A DNA stretch of 9,546 nucleotides from Smithella sp. ME-1 (GCA_000495415.1 AWGX01000350.1:1-9546), one strand, 5' to 3'; positions 1 to 6,603 are shown, numbered from the stretch's first letter. Notes: generated from the sequence alone by a model not told the origin. Translations and numbers: made by a program.

Positions 1-24
1 GTGTTGTAGTCATTACCGGCGGAA
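1..24 (+). repeat. Left copy of an exact 24-bp terminal inverted repeat
   Basis: The first 24 bases (beginning GTGTTGTAGTC, ending CCGGCGGAA) are the exact reverse complement of the last 24 bases. Identity stops at base 25. The copy contains an in-frame TAG (7-9) for the TPR reading frame that follows, so it interrupts that gene. It may be an assembly overlap, a chimera junction or a genuine element end. Confidence 0.9.
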
Positions 25-51
25 CGGGAAAAGGTACTTAATAATATTGGA

Positions 52-438
52 TTGATAAGCGCAAGGAACGGTAAATACGAAGAGGCTTTAGACAGTTTTC
101 ATAAAGCATTGTATCTGTTTAAGGATATTGACAATAAATTGGGAGTAGCAGATCAGCTTGGCAATATAAGCTCTGTCTACCGCGATACCAAACAATACGA
201 CAATGCCCTGAGCATCTGTCAAGACGCAATGAAAATTTATAAGGAAATAAATCACAAACCGGGAATAGGAGACCAGTACAGTAACATAGCCTATCTATTA
301 GTAAAAAAAGGAGATTTAACTACCGCGCTTGATTTCTATAAAAGTGCCATGCCCTTCTATAACGAAGCCGGCGAGCAAGAAAAGGCCGACCTGACAAAGA
401 AGAATATAGAGAACCTTGAGAAAAGTGGTGTCGTCTAA
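52..438 (+). CDS. TPR-repeat protein, 5'-truncated C-terminal fragment
   Basis: Three 40-residue tetratricopeptide repeats of the kinesin-light-chain-like spacing are visible. Each follows the pattern N-I-x5-G/K-x-Y/L-x2-A-L-x3-x-A-M/L (for example KYEEALDSFHKAL, then QYDNALSICQDAM, then DLTTALDFYKSAM). TPRs form helical superhelices that bind other proteins, so the role is probably protein-protein interaction, with partner unknown. The only start codon available is TTG at 52, which has no well-placed Shine-Dalgarno. The TPR pattern (REKVLNNIG) already runs in frame from base 25, so the true gene begins upstream and 52 is just the first usable start. An in-frame TAG at 7-9, inside the terminal repeat, ends the upstream frame. 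The 3' end is intact: a TAA at 436-438 is followed within a few bases by a strong terminator. The fragment is therefore the tail of a larger TPR protein. Confidence 0.75.
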   Translation: MISARNGKYEEALDSFHKALYLFKDIDNKLGVADQLGNISSVYRDTKQYDNALSICQDAMKIYKEINHKPGIGDQYSNIAYLLVKKGDLTTALDFYKSAMPFYNEAGEQEKADLTKKNIENLEKSGVV

Positions 439-441
439 ATT

Positions 442-472
442 ATAAGGCTGGGGACTTCCCCAGCCTTATTTT
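442..472 (+). terminator. Rho-independent terminator of the TPR gene
   Basis: A perfect 12-bp stem (ATAAGGCTGGGG, 442-453, with CCCCAGCCTTAT, 458-469) closes on the tetraloop ACTT and runs into TTTT. It begins four bases after the TPR stop codon. The FMN-binding gene at 554 converges on it from the other strand. The opposite-strand tail is only moderately T-rich, so reverse function is uncertain. Confidence 0.9.
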
Positions 473-553
473 GCCATATGAGATCTGTTCTTCAGAAAAT
501 GGAATAGTCTAAATCTTGGAACATATCATTATAAGAAAATTATTTTTCATCCA

Positions 554-1015
554 TTAAATGCCCTGACCTGTATCAACAATTGGCCTTGCTTCAATAATTT
601 TGAAACGAACAAGATAATTGTCTTTATCTTTTGTATCTTTTTCATCTTTCTTTGTTTGCATATTAAAAGATTTTTCCCACTCCACATCATCACCTTCACC
701 CCGCTCTTTCAATAAAACCGGATTCCGCGACAGATCAATAAAATCTGATTTCAAATAAATCCGGCAACCCTTAATTTTTAAGCCTTTGCCACCTTCTTCG
801 GGCAGAAGTATCAGGCAGGAAGCATAAGGATTTTCTTTAATATTAACCAGAGAGCGTGAATCCTTTTTTAAAACAAGCGTAAAGTATTCATCAGCAGTAA
901 GAGCTGCCGAACCAAACACGGCAATGTCAGTCTGTCCTTTTTTGTTAGATGTGCTTAAAATATTAATTCTGTTTTCCTTTAATAAAACATCTTTCACCGT
1001 TTTGCTAATAGCCAT
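554..1015 (-). CDS. Pyridoxamine 5'-phosphate oxidase family protein (FMN-binding split barrel)
   Basis: The 153-residue protein matches the small PNPOx-like split-barrel fold. An N-terminal helix (residues about 1-15) is followed by strand RINILSTSNKKGQTDIAVFGS, then a strand-turn LTADEYFTLVLKKDSRSLVN and KENPYASCLIL, the usual order of FMN-contacting strands. A charged insertion rich in K, D and E (about 105-130) precedes the last strand, YLVRFKIIEARP. Members bind FMN, F420 or heme. Most are uncharacterised reductases or general-stress proteins, so a true PNP oxidase role in vitamin B6 synthesis is unlikely at this length. The ATG start is supported by AAAGGAGG at 1024-1031, eight bases upstream. 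The gene stands alone, convergent with the TPR gene and 75 bp downstream of the DUF4125 gene on the same strand, so read-through from the DUF operon is possible. The substrate is not predictable. Confidence 0.85.
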   Translation of the reverse strand: MAISKTVKDVLLKENRINILSTSNKKGQTDIAVFGSAALTADEYFTLVLKKDSRSLVNIKENPYASCLILLPEEGGKGLKIKGCRIYLKSDFIDLSRNPVLLKERGEGDDVEWEKSFNMQTKKDEKDTKDKDNYLVRFKIIEARPIVDTGQGI

Positions 1016-1040
1016 ACCTTTATCCTCCTTTACATATATA

Positions 1041-1062
1041 AATTTTTATTGAAATAAAAATT
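1041..1062. repeat. AT-only dyad upstream of the FMN-binding gene
   Basis: AATTTTTATT and AATAAAAATT are perfect inverted arms separated by GA, located between the DUF4125 stop and the Shine-Dalgarno of the FMN-binding gene. With no G or C pairs and no following T-run it is a poor terminator. It more likely overlaps the AT-rich promoter of the minus-strand gene or an operator. Confidence 0.35.
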
Positions 1063-1090
1063 AAGAAACCCTCTGCCGTAAGCTTACTTT

Positions 1091-1675
1091 CTATCCCCTT
1101 TTCATTGATGATGCTTGTTCAGCCTCATCAAGTGAATCATATCCCTTGTCTTTTACCAGAAATGTGTATAGTTCTTCCGCCATATTAATGTTCTGCGCCT
1201 GCTTAGCCAGGATATCTTTGTTCAGTAGTTCCAGCGTTGCATCGGAATAGGTTTCCAGTTCACCCCTTAAGTATGTTTCAAAGGAAGTCAAAAAGGCGGA
1301 ATCTTCGGCACTGGACAATGGGCGGCCTCCGCTCATTATTCCCGGATATTTTTTCATCATAGAACGTTGCCATGTGCAATAGTAACCGACGATTATATCT
1401 ATAATTGGATTACTGTTTAGCAGGGGAATCAGATTATCCATGCGCGCATACTTATGTGTCATAAGATTAATCCCCTTCTCTTCTGCCTTCTCCAGGTCAC
1501 TCAGATAGCTTTCCAGAGTATCCCTTGACCAGCATGAAAATTGCGCTTTACGGTGAAGCTTGAAGCTCTCAGGATAGTCCTGACAGGAGCTTTTCCTGAT
1601 TGACGGCACGCTCAAAAACATTTTGAGCTCCCTGGCCAGTATTTTTTCTATTATAGCTTCATTTGCCAAACTCAT
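1091..1675 (-). CDS. DUF4125 family protein
   Basis: The 194-residue protein, predicted soluble and mostly helical, carries the features I associate with DUF4125. An N-terminal I-L-x2-E-L-x-M-F leads to SCQDYPESFKLHRKAQFSCW. Then comes SYLSDLEKAEEKGINLMTHK followed by YARM, and later PIIDIIVGYYCTWQRSM. No known catalytic motif is apparent, and the function is unknown. A longer reading would start at GTG 1705, but ATG 1675 is preferred. It overlaps the stop of the SDR gene as ATGA and is preceded by AAAAAGGAG at 1685-1693 with a nine-base gap, which suggests translational coupling. The gene is last in the DUF4037-SDR-DUF4125 operon. Family recognition is from memory of the conserved motifs and has not been searched. 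Confidence 0.8.
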   Translation of the reverse strand: MSLANEAIIEKILARELKMFLSVPSIRKSSCQDYPESFKLHRKAQFSCWSRDTLESYLSDLEKAEEKGINLMTHKYARMDNLIPLLNSNPIIDIIVGYYCTWQRSMMKKYPGIMSGGRPLSSAEDSAFLTSFETYLRGELETYSDATLELLNKDILAKQAQNINMAEELYTFLVKDKGYDSLDEAEQASSMKRG

Positions 1676-2592
1676 TGTCTGCCACTCCTTTTTGTTTTGT
1701 ACCACGCATAAGTTGCGCTCATCCCCTCAATGAACGGTGTATACGAGAATCCGATTTCCTTAGTAATAAGTGCGCCGGAATAAATAAGATGTTCATCAAG
1801 GGGAAACGGTAAAGGAATACCCTGAGCATCAATTTGATTAATGTTCCTATGCTCTACCTTGATATGTTCTCCTGTGATTATCCTGAGCACATCAACGAAC
1901 CTCGAGTAAGAAATCAGTTCTTCACCTGATAAATTAAACGCCTTTGTATAGGCATTCCCGTTTCCCATACATTCGATTATTGCACGAACCACATCCCATA
2001 CGGAAACAAACGTAAAAAGTGCAAGCTCATTATCCGGAATGATGATGGTCTCTCCTTCCTGAACCAGGTCAAAGAAATATTTTTCCCGTGGCGCGTAGTT
2101 GTATTTTCCGTATATGAACGTAGGCCGGAAGATTGTCCATGGAATATTATTTTCTGTGCACTGAGATTTTAATTCTTCTTCGGCCAGATGCTTATTGTAA
2201 GCATAATCGCCATGCGGCCCTGGTTGCGGTCCCGTCAATTTAGCAGCCTCTTCACCTATCGGCAGGTTATTGGTTTTTTCGTAAATGGAAGATGTGCTAA
2301 TATATACATAGTGACCAATTGCATGAGACGGAAGTGCAGAAATCATCATGGCAATATCTTCAGGAGTATAAGCACAGAAGTCAACTACCGCGTTCCATTC
2401 TTTAGATGGTATTGCTTCACACATGGCCTCCATATTGTGGCGGTCACATTTGATTTCCGTTATACCTTTAATGTTTAGTGGCACATTTCCCCTGTTCATG
2501 ACGTAAATTGAATAGTCCGGATTTCTGGAGAGATCCTCCACGAACACTCTGCCGACAAAGTAGCTGCCACCAATGACCAGTACATCTTTCAT
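1672..2592 (-). CDS. NAD-dependent epimerase/dehydratase (extended SDR)
   Basis: The 306-residue protein has a complete Rossmann start, MKDVLVIGGSYFVGR, with the glycine motif at residues 8-14 in the G-G-S-x-F-x-G form found in CSP41-like and related SDRs. MNRG (32-35) follows the second strand, where the adenosine ribose is usually bound. VVDFCAY (69-75) is at strand 4, YISTSSIYE (97-105) supplies the catalytic Ser/Thr, and YAYNK (130-134) is the YxxxK catalytic motif. FRPTFIYG and the later F-x-F-V-S-V-W-D-V are typical of nucleotide-sugar epimerases, so the likely reaction is NAD(P)-dependent modification of a sugar or nucleotide-sugar. The real substrate is unknown. It starts 14 bp after the DUF4037 stop with an AGGAAA-type Shine-Dalgarno that overlaps that stop, and it ends in an ATGA overlap with DUF4125. 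Confidence 0.88.
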   Translation of the reverse strand: MKDVLVIGGSYFVGRVFVEDLSRNPDYSIYVMNRGNVPLNIKGITEIKCDRHNMEAMCEAIPSKEWNAVVDFCAYTPEDIAMMISALPSHAIGHYVYISTSSIYEKTNNLPIGEEAAKLTGPQPGPHGDYAYNKHLAEEELKSQCTENNIPWTIFRPTFIYGKYNYAPREKYFFDLVQEGETIIIPDNELALFTFVSVWDVVRAIIECMGNGNAYTKAFNLSGEELISYSRFVDVLRIITGEHIKVEHRNINQIDAQGIPLPFPLDEHLIYSGALITKEIGFSYTPFIEGMSATYAWYKTKRSGRQ

Positions 2593-2606
2593 AAGTTTTT
2601 TATTTC

Positions 2607-3533
2607 CTATCCAATCCAGACATTTCGTTCGCGAAGCTTTTCGTCTTTTATTTTACTCTGAATTATCGGACCGTGATCCAAGAGAAAAGTGCTTGACGAA
2701 TCTGTCAGACCTTCTGCCTTGAGTTCAGCAATTATCATCGAGCAGATTTCTTCTACCATCTCGGGTTTAAGATGGAAATCCGCACTTTGTATTAAGAAAC
2801 CTATTTTTTCAAAAATCTCTTTCCCGAGCCGCGGCAATTCAACAAGTGCCCTGCTCATCCACTTATAAAAAGGTGTATATCGTCTGTTGATAAGAAAAAT
2901 AAGAGAAATAACGTCGATACAAAACTTAGTCTCGGCATAGCGGATGGCAAACTGATCTTCTCTTTTGATGCAGCGTCCAAGATTATACTGGCCGGACTGA
3001 GCAATTGTCATGCATCGCGCTGCCATCTTTTTGAGTCGGACATCATCCGGGTAAAATTGCAAAAGCCGGTTACGGATTGAGCTGAATTCGCCGAGTGGGT
3101 CATAGAAAACCTTACCGTTTGTTGCGGCAGCAAGTGCCGATTCGGGAACTACCATCCATTCTTCATTATTTTGAGGAACGCTTGTATAGCCAATGTACCG
3201 GGAGTAAAAATTACCAATCTCGAATACACCAATTCTATCATTTCCCCATTCACTCTGTTTTCTTGAACCGTAGCCTAAAAATGTTGAGGGAAGTTTTTCG
3301 TATTTCTGTATCAGTTCTTCGGCAATGTCATCACAATCCTCGCGAGTCAACCAGATGCAGAAACCGGGACCCCAGTCGTGGTCGCGAGAAATTTCATCAT
3401 CGAATCCGAAACATTCGGACCCGTCGCCCACCAGCCCGCACGCAATTCGATCTGCGTGCAGCGGGAAATCCCTGAGGATCATGGGAAGACCATGTTCATG
3501 AAAATATTGTTCGGCAAGTGTCAGACCATTCAT
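2607..3533 (-). CDS. DUF4037 protein, nucleotidyltransferase-like
   Basis: The 308-residue protein has the DUF4037 signature GLVGDGSECFGFDDE followed by SRDHDWGPGF. Read as a nucleotidyltransferase motif, G38-S39 sits ahead of acidic residues D45/D46 and D51-x-D53, which resembles the GS...DxD metal-binding site of the Pol beta/kanamycin-nucleotidyltransferase superfamily. A helical region with K/R-rich segments (about 170-260) follows, where such enzymes often have a substrate-binding helical domain. The protein may transfer a nucleotide to a small molecule, RNA or protein. The acceptor is unknown, and an aminoglycoside-resistance role is not implied. It is the first gene of the operon with the SDR and DUF4125. 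The ATG at 3533 has no strong Shine-Dalgarno (only GGTAC 10-14 bases upstream), which is odd for the leading gene, but the next candidate starts would remove conserved sequence. Confidence 0.82.
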   Translation of the reverse strand: MNGLTLAEQYFHEHGLPMILRDFPLHADRIACGLVGDGSECFGFDDEISRDHDWGPGFCIWLTREDCDDIAEELIQKYEKLPSTFLGYGSRKQSEWGNDRIGVFEIGNFYSRYIGYTSVPQNNEEWMVVPESALAAATNGKVFYDPLGEFSSIRNRLLQFYPDDVRLKKMAARCMTIAQSGQYNLGRCIKREDQFAIRYAETKFCIDVISLIFLINRRYTPFYKWMSRALVELPRLGKEIFEKIGFLIQSADFHLKPEMVEEICSMIIAELKAEGLTDSSSTFLLDHGPIIQSKIKDEKLRERNVWIG

Positions 3534-3660
3534 TTTAAAAGTACCGAAAACAATAACTCATCTTTGGCGATGCAATGAGGTTAAAGATCGAATGCGTCAT
3601 AAATCAATTTGAAAAATTGTTCCTTCAAATCTTTCTATAACTTAATTTACGCCGCTTAAT
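3534..3660 (-). promoter_or_regulatory. Leader between fumarase beta and the DUF4037 operon
   Basis: This 127-bp gap separates two minus-strand operons and should hold the DUF4037 promoter, if it has its own. It contains an inverted pair ATTTGAA (3607-3613) and TTCAAAT (3624-3630) with a 10-base spacer, which overlaps the smaller dyad CAATTT-GAA-AAATTG (3605-3619). No convincing -35/-10 pair and no T-tailed terminator were seen, so read-through from fumarase is possible. Confidence 0.35.
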
Positions 3661-4257
3661 TTATTTACCACTTTTTTTGAATGGTTGTGAAAATAATCCC
3701 AAAAGCCGTTTAGACGAATCGTTCAGTACAGTGTCATGCAGCGAATTACCGTGAGAATCCATTGTCACCAATGCCGGCAGGTCTTTAATAGTTAACACCC
3801 ACATAGATTCGGGTTGTCCGAATTGTTCAAGATATACTCCTTCGACTTTCGTGATACATTCTGCAAGATATTGCGCTGCACCACCGGCGGCATGCAAATA
3901 TACGCATCCGCATTCGGACATGGCTTTTCTGGTTTTTTCTCCCATGCCGCCTTTACCCATGATGGCTCCCGGACGGAGCTTGGATATTATTTCGGCCTGA
4001 TATGGTTCCTCCCGCATGGAGGTGGTGGGACCGGCTGCTGTAATTTTCCATTGGCCCTTTTCCTTAATCACGACCGGACCACAATGGTAAATCACCAGTC
4101 CTGAAAGGTCTATGGGCGATTTATTTCCTGAAGCAAGGTACTTGTGAATCTGGTCGCGTCCGGTCACTATGCGGCCGGAAATGCTTACCATGTCACCTAC
4201 GGCAAGTCCCTTTATGATATCTTGTTGAAACGGGGATGTGATCTGCTTTATATCCAT
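3661..4257 (-). CDS. Class I fumarate hydratase, beta subunit (C-terminal domain)
   Basis: The 198-residue protein is the C-terminal half of an iron-sulfur fumarase (fumarate hydratase; fumarate + H2O = L-malate). It has the expected order of motifs: GDMVSISGRIVTGRDQIHK (21-39), YHCGPV, then GPTTSMR (76-82), which contributes to substrate binding. GKGGMG (101-106), GGAAQYLA and the terminal DLPALVTMDSHGNSLH follow. Length is normal for the split enzyme (about 180-200 residues). The start ATG lies inside the 3' end of the alpha gene (10-bp overlap) with AAGGGAG at 4268-4274, so the two subunits are translationally coupled. L(+)-tartrate dehydratase and other Fe-S hydro-lyases share the fold. 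Fumarase is favoured because it is the usual two-gene form in anaerobes, but the substrate is inferred. The product is cytoplasmic and acts in the reductive or oxidative TCA cycle. Confidence 0.92.
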   Translation of the reverse strand: MDIKQITSPFQQDIIKGLAVGDMVSISGRIVTGRDQIHKYLASGNKSPIDLSGLVIYHCGPVVIKEKGQWKITAAGPTTSMREEPYQAEIISKLRPGAIMGKGGMGEKTRKAMSECGCVYLHAAGGAAQYLAECITKVEGVYLEQFGQPESMWVLTIKDLPALVTMDSHGNSLHDTVLNDSSKRLLGLFSQPFKKSGK

Positions 4258-5099
4258 TTTTTTATTTCTCCCTTCTGATTGAGTTCAACGACATAACGTC
4301 TGGTAGCCCAGCAGGAGTAACTCACCGTCACAAAATAGCTTGCCGGGTGTCGGCCGGCATAACCGATCTTAACTCCCAACAAAGTAGTTTTGCCTCCAAG
4401 TCCCATGGGACCAATATTCAACTCATTTGCCTGTTTCAGGACAGTCTTTTCCAAAGATGCCAGTAAGGGTGAGGGGTTTTTATCTTCCAGTTTCCGGAAA
4501 AGTTGTTTCTTAGCGATGAGATAACCAGACGCTCTGTCTCCGCCTATGCATACCCCCAGAATTCCCGGAGCACAACCTTTCCCTTGAGCCTGAAACACCG
4601 CATCCAGAATACAGCGTCTTACTCCTTCCATATCTCTGCCCGCTTGAATTTTCGAATTGGGCAGACTGTATTGTGTACTCATATTTTCAGACCCTCCGCC
4701 CTTGAGCATGATGCTTATTCTGGTAGGACCGTCAGACGGCTCAAAATGAATTTGCGGCACATACATGCCTGTATTATCAAGGGTGTTTTTCTCGGTCAGG
4801 GGACAAACACAGTTTTGCCTGAGGATACCTTCTTTCGTGAGTTTTCTTATCGCATCCTTTATCGATTTTTCGAGATGGAATATCGACTTGTCCGGTCTTC
4901 CTTCGATCATAACCAGAATTGTGCCTGTATCCTGGCAAATGGGAAGGCTTTTCTTAGATGAAAGAACTATGCTTTTTAAAATGATATCAAGTGTTGTTTT
5001 CGCTACAGAACCTTTCTCTTCCCGTGCAACTGCCTTTTTAATCGCATCAGTAACATCTTTCGCTAATACTGTACTCGTCTTACGAATGAGATCATACAT
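4248..5099 (-). CDS. Class I fumarate hydratase, alpha subunit (N-terminal domain, [4Fe-4S])
   Basis: The 283-residue subunit carries the [4Fe-4S] cluster used to hydrate fumarate. Three cluster cysteines are visible in their normal contexts: PICQDTG (Cys55), GKGCAPG (Cys176) and SYSCWATRR (Cys263). GGGSEN (134-139), VCIGGDR and GPMGLGGKTT are also conserved. CVCPLTEKN (about 97-105) corresponds to the usual N-x-V-x-P-L-T segment. ATG 5099 is chosen over the upstream TTG (5114). It has GGGGAG at 5107-5112, seven bases away, and gives the family's usual length, and the TTG overlaps that Shine-Dalgarno. The gene is first in the fumarase operon and diverges from the PEBP gene across a 385-bp control region. 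Such clusters are oxygen-sensitive, which agrees with an anaerobic host. A tartrate dehydratase alpha subunit is the main alternative. Confidence 0.93.
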   Translation of the reverse strand: MYDLIRKTSTVLAKDVTDAIKKAVAREEKGSVAKTTLDIILKSIVLSSKKSLPICQDTGTILVMIEGRPDKSIFHLEKSIKDAIRKLTKEGILRQNCVCPLTEKNTLDNTGMYVPQIHFEPSDGPTRISIMLKGGGSENMSTQYSLPNSKIQAGRDMEGVRRCILDAVFQAQGKGCAPGILGVCIGGDRASGYLIAKKQLFRKLEDKNPSPLLASLEKTVLKQANELNIGPMGLGGKTTLLGVKIGYAGRHPASYFVTVSYSCWATRRYVVELNQKGEIKKWI

Positions 5100-5106
5100 A
5101 TTAAAT

Positions 5107-5112
5107 CTCCCC
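5107..5112 (-). promoter_or_regulatory. Shine-Dalgarno fixing the fumarase alpha start
   Basis: On the minus strand this reads GGGGAG, seven bases before ATG 5099. It overlaps the alternative TTG start at 5112-5114, which makes the longer reading unlikely. Confidence 0.75.
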
Positions 5113-5200
5113 AATACATCAGTTTAGTAGTTTATCCACGACAATGAGAAAAGCAAGGATGGTGCCAATAGATCCATATTTTATTAACATACTAATATCA

Positions 5201-5210
5201 TGGATACTAT
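5201..5210. promoter_or_regulatory. TGGATACT-type half-site 1
   Basis: TGGATACTAT is one of three copies of TGGATACT in the 385-bp divergent region, with the others at 5296-5303 (reverse strand) and 5386-5393. The last copy sits inside a perfect dyad. Confidence 0.3.
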
Positions 5211-5252
5211 AAATGAATACATCAGGTACTCTGTCTAAAACATAAGAGAAGA

Positions 5253-5281
5253 AAATGACCAGAAATGTCCCTTAAATGACC
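5253..5281 (+). repeat. Three helically phased direct repeats AAATGWCC
   Basis: AAATGACC (5253-5260), AAATGTCC (5263-5270) and AAATGACC (5274-5281) are repeated at 10- and 11-base intervals, i.e. about one turn of DNA each. This arrangement is typical of tandem binding sites for an activator. The block lies between the divergent fumarase and PEBP genes, about 155 bp from the fumarase start and 205 bp from the PEBP start. The regulator is unknown. Confidence 0.5.
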
Positions 5282-5294
5282 TATGCGTATTTTG

Positions 5295-5303
5295 AAGTAT
5301 CCA
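5295..5303. promoter_or_regulatory. TGGATACTT half-site 2 (inverted)
   Basis: AAGTATCCA is the exact reverse complement of TGGATACTT and follows the direct-repeat block by 13 bases. Confidence 0.3.
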
Positions 5304-5383
5304 TTAAATTAAATACCGATTTAAAACACGCTGCACAGCCAGCACTTTTTTAATGAGAAAGAGAATGATTCATGCTTTTAAAA

Positions 5384-5402
5384 CTTGGATACTTTATCCA
5401 AG
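5384..5402. promoter_or_regulatory. Perfect dyad CTTGGATA-CTT-TATCCAAG, likely operator
   Basis: Two perfect 8-bp arms are separated by three bases, centred about 32 bases upstream of the -35 of the PEBP promoter. No T-run follows, so it is more like a protein-binding dyad than a terminator. Its arm contains the TGGATACT word found twice more in this gap. Confidence 0.5.
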
Positions 5403-5422
5403 AATACAGCCTTAGATATGCG

Positions 5423-5451
5423 TTGACTAATTAATATGAATAGATTATTAC
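5423..5451 (+). promoter_or_regulatory. Candidate sigma70-type promoter of the PEBP gene
   Basis: TTGACT (5423-5428) is separated by 17 bases from TATTAC (5446-5451), followed by a start region about 25-30 bases ahead of the ATG. The -35 matches five of six consensus bases, while the -10 is weaker. It points toward the PEBP gene and is immediately downstream of the dyad. No equally good promoter was found for the fumarase direction. Confidence 0.45.
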
Positions 5452-5484
5452 TGTCAAGCAAATTCCAAAAAAAGGAGGTATGTC

Positions 5485-6033
5485 ATGAACTCTAATCGTA
5501 TAAATCGTGCAGCCCTGACAATTTTCGTTTGTGTCAGTTTATTTTTCCTGACTGGTTTTCATTCATCAGCGCAAGGCTTAGAACTAAAGAGTTCGGCCTT
5601 TGTTTCAGGTTCAATGATTCCTTCACTCTATACCTGCAAGGGAAAAGATATTTCCCCGCCTCTCATGTGGTCAGGTGCACCTGCCGGCACAAAGAGTTTT
5701 GCTCTGATTTGCGATGATCCTGACGCACCCATTGGCACTTGGGTGCACTGGGTATACTACAACATTCCAGCTTCGGTGACTTCGCTTCCTGAAGCTTTAG
5801 CAAAGACTGAAAAACCTGTTCAGGGAGGTATTCATGGCAAGAGCAGCTTCGGTGATTTCGGCTATGGCGGACCCTGTCCGCCCTGGGGCACTCACCGCTA
5901 TATTTTTAAGCTCTATGCGTTAGATACCATGCTCACATTACCTTCAGGAGCAAAAAAGAAAGATGTCCTGAAAGCCATGGATAAGCATGTTTTGGGTAAG
6001 ACTGAGCTCATGGGGAAATACAAGAAAAAATAA
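5485..6033 (+). CDS. Exported PEBP-family protein (YbhB/YbcL type)
   Basis: The 182-residue protein belongs to the phosphatidylethanolamine-binding/Raf-kinase-inhibitor-like family. Conserved pieces are SPPLMWSGAPAGTKSFALIC (57-76) and DDPDAP (77-82). TWVHWVYYNIP (85-95) and GPCPPWGTHRYIFKLYALD (129-147) complete the anion-binding pocket of the fold. An N-terminal signal peptide is clear: basic MNSNRINR, then hydrophobic residues 9-25, with likely cleavage after S-S-A (residue 29). The mature protein is therefore probably periplasmic or secreted. Bacterial members have no settled function. AAAGGAGG at 5471-5478 is six bases from the ATG. The gene is divergent from fumarase and is followed 123 bp later by the thioesterase gene on the same strand. 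Confidence 0.93.
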   Translation: MNSNRINRAALTIFVCVSLFFLTGFHSSAQGLELKSSAFVSGSMIPSLYTCKGKDISPPLMWSGAPAGTKSFALICDDPDAPIGTWVHWVYYNIPASVTSLPEALAKTEKPVQGGIHGKSSFGDFGYGGPCPPWGTHRYIFKLYALDTMLTLPSGAKKKDVLKAMDKHVLGKTELMGKYKKK

Positions 6034-6156
6034 ACATAGATAGATCAATGAATTAACTGCAGTGGTATTTTGAATTCTTGCTGTCATTAAAATTTTGGAA
6101 TGGATCATGGTGGATGCACTGATCCCTTCTCAAAATCTTTGAGGAGGAGAAATTAA
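6034..6156 (+). promoter_or_regulatory. Spacer before the thioesterase gene
   Basis: This 123-bp spacer carries a strong Shine-Dalgarno, GAGGAGGAG at 6141-6149, seven bases from ATG 6157. I see no rho-independent terminator after the PEBP gene and no clear promoter, so the two genes may be co-transcribed. Confidence 0.4.
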
Positions 6157-6603
6157 ATGATTGAGGAAAAGTATCAAAAACATGCAAAAATGCTGGAAAC
6201 TATTATCAAGATTATCGATGCCATGGGAATTCGCATTGTGGAGATGTGGGATCGTCATGTCAAAGTCCTTTTACCTCTTGAACCAAACGTCAACCACATA
6301 GGAACGATGTATGCCGGTTCTCTGTTTACCGCCGGCGAGTTTATGGGCGGGGCAGTGTATATGGCCTCCTTTGATTATAGCAGGTTCTATCCCATAGTTA
6401 AGGCAATAAACATTCAATTCCGCCGCCCGGCAGTAACAAGTGTAACTGTGGAGGCAAACTTAAGCCAGGAAGAAATAGATGCCATTCAGCGCGAGGCCGA
6501 TGCCAATGGAAAGGCAGACTGGAAAATGGATCTGGAAATCAAGAATGAAGCGGGCGAGGTATGTTGTATCCTGCAGGGTACCTGGCAGTTGCGAAAAGCA
6601 TAA
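6157..6603 (+). CDS. Hotdog-fold thioesterase-like protein (YiiD_C/DUF4442 type)
   Basis: The 148-residue protein has the hotdog-fold pattern of the YiiD_C/DUF4442 thioesterase group. A leading helix (residues about 3-25) and strand HVKVLLPLEPN precede NHIGTMYAGSLFTAGEF (46-62), the central hot-dog helix with the N-x(2)-G-T-x-Y/F-A-G-S-L motif. The strand region YPIVKAINIQFRRPAVTSVT (78-97) then leads to an insertion (EEIDAIQREADANGKADW) and closing strands KMDLEIKNEAGEVCCILQGT. Relatives hydrolyse or bind acyl-CoA or acyl-ACP thioesters. The substrate cannot be read from the sequence, and catalysis in this family has not always been shown. The start is set by GAGGAGGAG. It is convergent with the HD gene and probably cytoplasmic. 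Confidence 0.87.
   Translation: MIEEKYQKHAKMLETIIKIIDAMGIRIVEMWDRHVKVLLPLEPNVNHIGTMYAGSLFTAGEFMGGAVYMASFDYSRFYPIVKAINIQFRRPAVTSVTVEANLSQEEIDAIQREADANGKADWKMDLEIKNEAGEVCCILQGTWQLRKA

Noticed and set aside
1078..1087. Perfect 10-bp palindrome GTAAGCTTAC after the DUF4125 gene
   Set aside because: It has no loop and no T-run, so it cannot act as a terminator, and a lone palindrome of this length is not strong evidence of an operator.
2188..2478. 96-codon + strand frame opposite the SDR gene
   Set aside because: Antisense shadow of the YxxxK and Rossmann-bearing gene with no supporting signal.
3095..3578. Open frames on + opposite the DUF4037 gene
   Set aside because: Arginine/histidine-rich shadow translations with no start signal; the minus strand encodes conserved DUF4037 motifs there.
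4503..5127. Two overlapping + strand open frames opposite the fumarase alpha gene
   Set aside because: They lie fully antisense to a gene with clear Fe-S cysteine motifs, have no Shine-Dalgarno and show no recognisable protein pattern.
5144..5212. 22-codon + strand frame in the divergent control region
   Set aside because: No Shine-Dalgarno, very short, and it overlaps the fumarase leader; nothing supports translation.
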